A stretch of 64,000 nt of DNA from Dietzia natronolimnaea (GTDB lineage Bacteria > Actinomycetota > Actinomycetes > Mycobacteriales > Mycobacteriaceae): assembly GCF_039525805.1 (NCBI RefSeq), contig NZ_BAAAHZ010000013.1, one strand, 5' to 3'. Positions 61,414-64,000 of the stretch are shown here, one piece after another. A program made the position numbers and the translations under genes. The notes beneath the pieces were generated by a model. It saw only the letters and a program-made list of their open reading frames with translations, did not search any database and was not told where the DNA came from. Each line of letters opens with the position of its first letter. Within the stretch, counting starts at the first letter, position 1.

Positions 61414-63258
61414 CTACCAGCTACGCAGCAGCGAGATGCGTTCCCGGATCTGGTCGGCCGAGGCCATGGGCACCGGAGGACCACCACAGGAGTTACGCAG
61501 CTGCGTGTGGATCGCTCCGTGGGACTTGCCCAGACGGCCCGAGTACACGGACACCAGCGTGTTGAGTTGGCGCCTCAGATCCTTCAGCTCGGCCGCGGAG
61601 GCCACGCGGGCGGCAGCCGCACCCGCGTTCGCCCCCGGACCGCCGGCGTTGCCCGGGAGGGTGGTGCCGGAGATGGTCGGGTCCGTCCCCACGCCCACCA
61701 CCGCCACGGCCCCGGGCGCGGAGGACCCCTCACCGGACGACCGCCTGATCTGCTCCTTCTCCCGCTGACGCAGGAGGGCCTTGACGTCGTCCGCCCCGAG
61801 CAGACCGGGGAGACCGATGTAGTCGGCCTCCTCCTCGCTCCCCGCGAACGTGGCCGTGCCGTAGGAGGACCCCTCGTAGACGATCTGATCGAGTTCGGCG
61901 TCCGCACCGAGGGAGATGTACCCCTTGTCCTCGTCGTCCGCGTCGGGCTCGTCGTGTTGCTGGTTGGCCTGCGCCAGCAACTCGTCCTCGAGCCCGTCCT
62001 CGCGGTGGGGCTTGCCCAGGACGTGATCCCGCTGGGCCTCCATCTGGGAAGCGAGTTGCAACAGGACCGGGACCGACGGCAGGAACACCGACGCGGTCTC
62101 CCCCGGCCTGCGGGACCGGACGAACCGGCCGATGGCCTGGGCGAAGTACAGGGGGGTCGAGGCGCTGGTGGCGTACACCCCCACGCTCAGGCGCGGCACG
62201 TCCACACCCTCCGAGACCATGCGGACCGCGACCATCCACTCGTCCGTCGAGGCGGAGAACGTGCCGATCCGGCTCGAGGCGGTGGGGTCGTCGGACAGGA
62301 CGACGACGGGGGCCCGCCCGGTGATCTCCGTGAGCAGAGCCGCGTACTCGCGAGCGCGTTCCTGGTCGGTGGCGATCACCAGCCCGCCGGCGTCGGGCAC
62401 CCCACCCGCGCGGATCTGCCGGAGCCTGGTGTGTGCCGCCTGGAGGACCGCCGGCATCCAGTCGCCGTGGGGGTCCAGCGCCACCCGCCAGGCGCGCGAG
62501 TTCTGGTCCGCGCTGAGTGGTTCGCCGAGCCGGGCGGAGAACTCCTCACCGGCGTTGGTCCGCCAGCGCGCCTCGCCGGAATAGGCGAGGAAGACGACGG
62601 GTCGCACGACGCCGTCGGCCAGGGCGTCGGCGTACCCGTAGGAGTGGTCGGCCCTGGACCGTTGATGGCCCTGGCCGTCGGGTTCGTAGGTGACGAACGG
62701 GATCGGACTGTCGTCGGAGCGGAACGGTGTGCCGGTCAGGGACAGGCGACGCTCGGCGTCGTCGAACGCCTCACGGATGCCGTCTCCCCAGCTCTTGGCG
62801 TCGCCACCGTGGTGGATCTCGTCGAGGATCACCAGCGTACGGCGGGATGCGGTCCGTTCGCGGTGCTTGAACGGGTGGGAGGCCACCTGGGCGTAGGTGA
62901 CCACCACGCCGTGGTATTCCGGCGCGAGAGCGCCGGAGGAGTTGGAGTACTCGGGATCGAGCGCGATACCGGCCCTCGCGGCGGCCTCGGCCCACTGGAA
63001 CTTGAGGTGCTCGGTGGGGGCCACCACGGTGATGGCGTCGACCGTCCGGTCGGTCAGGAGTTCGGTGGCCACGCGCAGACCGAACGTCGTCTTACCGGCG
63101 CCGGGGGTGGCCACGGCGAGGAAGTCCTTCGGCCGAGCCATGAGGTACTTGCGCAGCGCGGTCCGCTGCCAGGCGCGCAGCGGCGCGCCCGCGGCCGCCG
63201 TGGCGGCGGGGTCTGCGGTCTGCTCCTCGGTGCCCGGGACCGCGCCGGGTTCACTCAC
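61414..63258 (-). CDS. DEAD/DEAH-box superfamily 2 helicase
   Basis: A 614-residue helicase of the ResIII/XPB-like type. Walker A ATPGAGKTT near residue 50, DEIHHGG near residue 147, LTGTPFRSD (III), and QAIGRFVRSRRPG (VI). The last 150 residues are poorly conserved and disordered (acidic HDEPDADDEDK, then Gly/Ala-rich). The start GTG overlaps the DUF3039 stop region by eight bases. It is a conserved actinobacterial neighbour of sigA-sigB; target DNA or RNA is not known. Confidence 0.9.
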   Translation of the reverse strand: MSEPGAVPGTEEQTADPAATAAAGAPLRAWQRTALRKYLMARPKDFLAVATPGAGKTTFGLRVATELLTDRTVDAITVVAPTEHLKFQWAEAAARAGIALDPEYSNSSGALAPEYHGVVVTYAQVASHPFKHRERTASRRTLVILDEIHHGGDAKSWGDGIREAFDDAERRLSLTGTPFRSDDSPIPFVTYEPDGQGHQRSRADHSYGYADALADGVVRPVVFLAYSGEARWRTNAGEEFSARLGEPLSADQNSRAWRVALDPHGDWMPAVLQAAHTRLRQIRAGGVPDAGGLVIATDQERAREYAALLTEITGRAPVVVLSDDPTASSRIGTFSASTDEWMVAVRMVSEGVDVPRLSVGVYATSASTPLYFAQAIGRFVRSRRPGETASVFLPSVPVLLQLASQMEAQRDHVLGKPHREDGLEDELLAQANQQHDEPDADDEDKGYISLGADAELDQIVYEGSSYGTATFAGSEEEADYIGLPGLLGADDVKALLRQREKEQIRRSSGEGSSAPGAVAVVGVGTDPTISGTTLPGNAGGPGANAGAAAARVASAAELKDLRRQLNTLVSVYSGRLGKSHGAIHTQLRNSCGGPPVPMASADQIRERISLLRSW

Positions 63259-63496
63259 CAGGCTTCAGGGTCTCGTAGACGCGCTTGCACTCCGGGCAGA
63301 CGGGAGAACCGGGCTTGGCGGACCGGGTGACAGGGAACACCTCGCCGCAGAGGGCGATCACATAGGAGCCCATGACCGCGCTCTCGGCGATCTTGCTCTT
63401 GTCCACGTAGTGGAAGAACTTGGGCGCGTCGTCCTGCGTCTCCTCGGTCGTCGTGACCTCGGGGCGCTCTAGTGTCTTGGTCCGGGTGGTGCTCAC
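63251..63496 (-). CDS. DUF3039 zinc-binding protein
   Basis: An 81-residue protein conserved in actinobacteria. Cys in VIALCGEVFPV and the CPECKRVYE pair near the end, with HYVDKSKI before them, suggest a zinc site. Function unknown. It is placed as in M. tuberculosis near sigB and starts by GTG at 63496, overlapping the downstream helicase by eight bases. Confidence 0.88.
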   Translation of the reverse strand: MSTTRTKTLERPEVTTTEETQDDAPKFFHYVDKSKIAESAVMGSYVIALCGEVFPVTRSAKPGSPVCPECKRVYETLKPGE

Positions 63497-63541
63497 CCCC
63501 TCATGATGCCGCACGCCACGGTCGGCGCGCCAACGCCGGAG

Positions 63542-63547
63542 TACCTT
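63542..63547 (+). promoter_or_regulatory. -10 of leaderless DUF3099 promoter
   Basis: TACCTT seven bases before the ATG at 63555. Confidence 0.5.
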
Positions 63548-63554
63548 GGGGGCC

Positions 63555-64000
63555 ATGGCACCCGACTCCCGTCGCAAGCGGTCCAAGGATCGGGACGGCA
63601 CCGCGAGGCCCGTTCTGATCACCGCCGCGCGGGAGTCCTACCGGGACGAGCTCGCGGCGCGGAAGAAGCGGTACTTCCTCCTGATGTCCATCCGGATCCC
63701 GGCGCTGCTCCTCGCCGCGGGTTCCCTGGCTCTCTGGAACAACCCGTGGATCGCTCTGGCCATCGTCGCGGGGTCCATACCGATCCCGTGGATCGCCGTG
63801 ATCAGCGCCAACGACAGGCCTCCGCTACCCAAGGGGCAGGCACGGATGTACACCGCCGGTGCGCTGGCCAACCACACGCCCCGCGCGATGCCGCCGGGCC
63901 TCACGGGTGGCCCCTCGCACCAGAGCCCGGCCCACGACGGCGCGACCCACGACGACCCGGCAGCCGGGGACCGCTCCGGCGACGGTCCCGCCTCGGGTGC
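63555..64000 (+). CDS. DUF3099 membrane protein, 5' part
   Basis: The frame is open to the right edge, so the end is missing. A basic N-terminus (SRRKRSKDRDG) and ITAARESYRDELAARKKRYF are followed by two membrane segments (IRIPALLLAAGSLALW and PWIALAIVAGSIPIPWIAVI). A Pro/His/Asp-rich tail continues to the edge. DUF3099 is conserved beside sigB (Rv2709) with unknown function, so sigB is expected next. Confidence 0.82.
   Translation, partial: MAPDSRRKRSKDRDGTARPVLITAARESYRDELAARKKRYFLLMSIRIPALLLAAGSLALWNNPWIALAIVAGSIPIPWIAVISANDRPPLPKGQARMYTAGALANHTPRAMPPGLTGGPSHQSPAHDGATHDDPAAGDRSGDGPASG

Overview
The window comes from a high-GC actinobacterium of the mycolic-acid group (order Mycobacteriales). 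The evidence is the Pup-proteasome accessory genes (pafA-pafB-pafC), rbpA, separate lnt and ppm1 genes, cei, polyphosphate glucokinase and a lysine/alanine-rich sigA, all in the gene order familiar from Mycobacterium and Rhodococcus. A Dietzia-like genus is my best guess, but this is inference. Many genes start a fixed 6-8 bases after a TANNNT hexamer, so leaderless transcription looks common.

1-17 kb is core genome: pafA(partial)-pafB-pafC, tatA-tatC-helY, a convergent 5'-3' exonuclease and a divergent M24 dipeptidase. A cobalamin remnant follows: an F420-type biliverdin-reductase homologue, an SDR, a CobM-CobK fusion, and a CobG-like gene that lacks iron-sulphur cysteines. The lipoprotein/lipoglycan operon comes next (amidohydrolase-like, lnt, ppm1), facing rbpA, whose upstream region carries a SigH/SigR-type promoter.

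17-26 kb is more variable: a UvrA paralogue, a small HTH regulator with two matching operators divergent from an FMN-binding gene, a frameshifted GyrI-like gene, an OhrR-type MarR regulator with a strong palindrome, a lipoprotein esterase and an amidase.

25.9-32.2 kb is an AT-richer mobile island. Four overlapping genes encode a complete tyrosine recombinase, a small HTH protein, a zinc-ribbon recombinase-like protein, and a 916-residue NLR-type protein (Cap4/DUF4297-like nuclease, NB-ARC-type NTPase, helical repeats). The nuclease-NLR gene is translationally coupled to the recombinase genes. This is the best candidate here for an undescribed defence system.

32-53 kb holds mixed metabolic and stress genes: hydrolases, a DUF309 protein, a potassium-channel-like protein, a cupin, an SRPBCC-GNAT fusion, two CNNM/CorC proteins, thioesterases, a MaoC protein, a Ddn-like protein, a degenerate cyclopropane-synthase-like protein, NDH-2, a gnd-DEAD helicase-glycosylase-like run, and oxyR divergent from ahpC-ahpD.

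53-64 kb is the conserved sigA neighbourhood: DUF3159, OB-fold, DUF3710, dut, DUF3093, DUF4193, cei, suhB, ppgK, sigA, a DEAD/DEAH helicase, DUF3039 and the start of a DUF3099 gene. By synteny sigB should lie just beyond the right edge. Several convergent pairs are separated by perfect hairpin terminators.
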